Below, in pieces: positions 32,436 through 32,759 of a stretch of 32,759 bases of DNA. The position numbers and the translations under genes were made by a program. The stretch lies in contig JAQXDW010000104.1 of assembly GCA_029251165.1 (NCBI GenBank), positions 1 to 32,759 of the forward strand. Direction: 5' to 3'. Under the pieces are notes generated by a model. The model had not been told where the DNA came from and did not search any database. It was given only the letters and a program-made list of their open reading frames with translations. The DNA is from Myxococcota bacterium. Lineage in GTDB: Bacteria; Myxococcota_A; UBA796. The stretch's first letter is position 1, and every line of letters starts with the position of its first letter.

Positions 32436-32759
32436 TCAACGGATCTTGGCTCCAGCCACAGCGTCGAGGCTGTCTATCTTCATCACCACGCGGTCGTCGA
32501 GACGGATCCAGCGGGTGTGGACGGGAGAGCGAGAAAGGCCGCTTGTATCTCCTGTCAGCGACAGCAAATCGGTCCGGACTCCGAGCAGTTCAAGGTGCTG
32601 CGGACCGTGTCCCACGCTTTGTTTAGCTCCGGACCCTTGCGGTGGGCAACCTCCCGGAACTCCGCAGGAAGATTGGTGTACTTGTCGGTTGGTGTACTTG
32701 TCGGTTGGTGTACTTGTCGGTTGGTGTACTTGTCGGTTGGTGTACTTGTCGGTTGGTGT
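32436..32759 (-). pseudogene. Partial gene with a frameshift, running into a 16-bp tandem repeat at the window edge
   Basis: Coding character is clear on the minus strand but changes frame. From the edge down to about 32593 one frame gives TDKYTNLPAEFREVAHRKGPE and on to DTVRSTL, then drifts to a stop at 32555. From about 32592 a second frame gives ELLGVRTDLLSLTGDTSG and continues through RLDDRVVMKIDSLDAVAGAK to a stop at 32436. The join near TTGAACTG would be seamless with one extra G, so a 1-nt loss is the simplest explanation. Upstream, the frame enters the tandem repeat and leaves the window. The family is not recognised. A sequencing error or two overlapping genes are alternatives. Confidence 0.5.
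32673..32759. repeat. Perfect 16-bp tandem repeat, at least 5.4 copies, cut by the window edge
   Basis: The unit TTGGTGTACTTGTCGG occurs five times without a mismatch (32673-32752), and seven more bases follow to the edge. Sixteen is not a multiple of three, yet three units translate without a stop in every frame: the minus strand gives the cyclic peptide PTSTPTDKYTNRQVHQ. The first unit lies inside a coding frame. Confidence 0.97.

Noticed and set aside
32673..32759. CRISPR array
   Set aside because: The 16-bp units are directly adjacent with no spacers between them.

Overview
The window looks like an accessory-rich stretch of a GC-rich Gram-negative chromosome, most plausibly a member of the Myxococcota or a related former deltaproteobacterium. 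The pointers are a large lipoprotein with MopE-type Asp/Cys calcium-binding repeats, several predicted lipoproteins, many histidine kinases fused to receivers, and a kinase-receiver-PilZ protein. This placement is an inference from protein style. No rRNA or tRNA gene was seen.

Left end (1-4113): two attC-like recombination sites of about 67 and 91 bp flank a one-gene cassette coding for a membrane protein. They are followed by a GNAT acetyltransferase on the other strand, a poorly coding stretch, and an open frame in which only the NAD-binding domain of a dihydrolipoamide-dehydrogenase-like enzyme is recognisable. This resembles part of an integron cassette array. No integrase gene is in the window.

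Centre-left (4165-14784): a 1005-residue MopE/beta-helix lipoprotein; a soluble PAS-kinase-receiver-PilZ hybrid; a protein with two complete fatty-acid-hydroxylase/sterol-desaturase domains in tandem, translationally coupled to a beta-strand-rich protein; and a membrane kinase-receiver hybrid.

Centre (15217-22840): two small lipoproteins, a membrane-anchored coiled-coil protein, and a two-gene operon that is the most novel item here. Its 404-residue protein is built from three copies of a roughly 90-residue domain I do not recognise. A fourth copy forms the N-terminus of the 957-residue protein encoded 15 bp downstream. Two 54-bp hairpin repeats flank one of the lipoprotein genes.

Right (23184-32759): a Cpx-like operon (small periplasmic protein, OmpR-type regulator, HAMP kinase), another membrane kinase-receiver hybrid, a truncated DDE transposase abutting a VWA-domain protein, a tRNA-dihydrouridine synthase, and a frameshifted partial gene running into a perfect 16-bp tandem repeat that leaves the right edge.

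Four histidine kinases are present. Three carry their own receiver domain and only one has a DNA-binding partner, so most of the signalling must end in phosphorelay or protein contacts. Apart from the two operons and the coupled pair, genes are separated by long, weakly coding spacers containing short tandem duplications and gene remnants, as expected of a region shaped by recombination.
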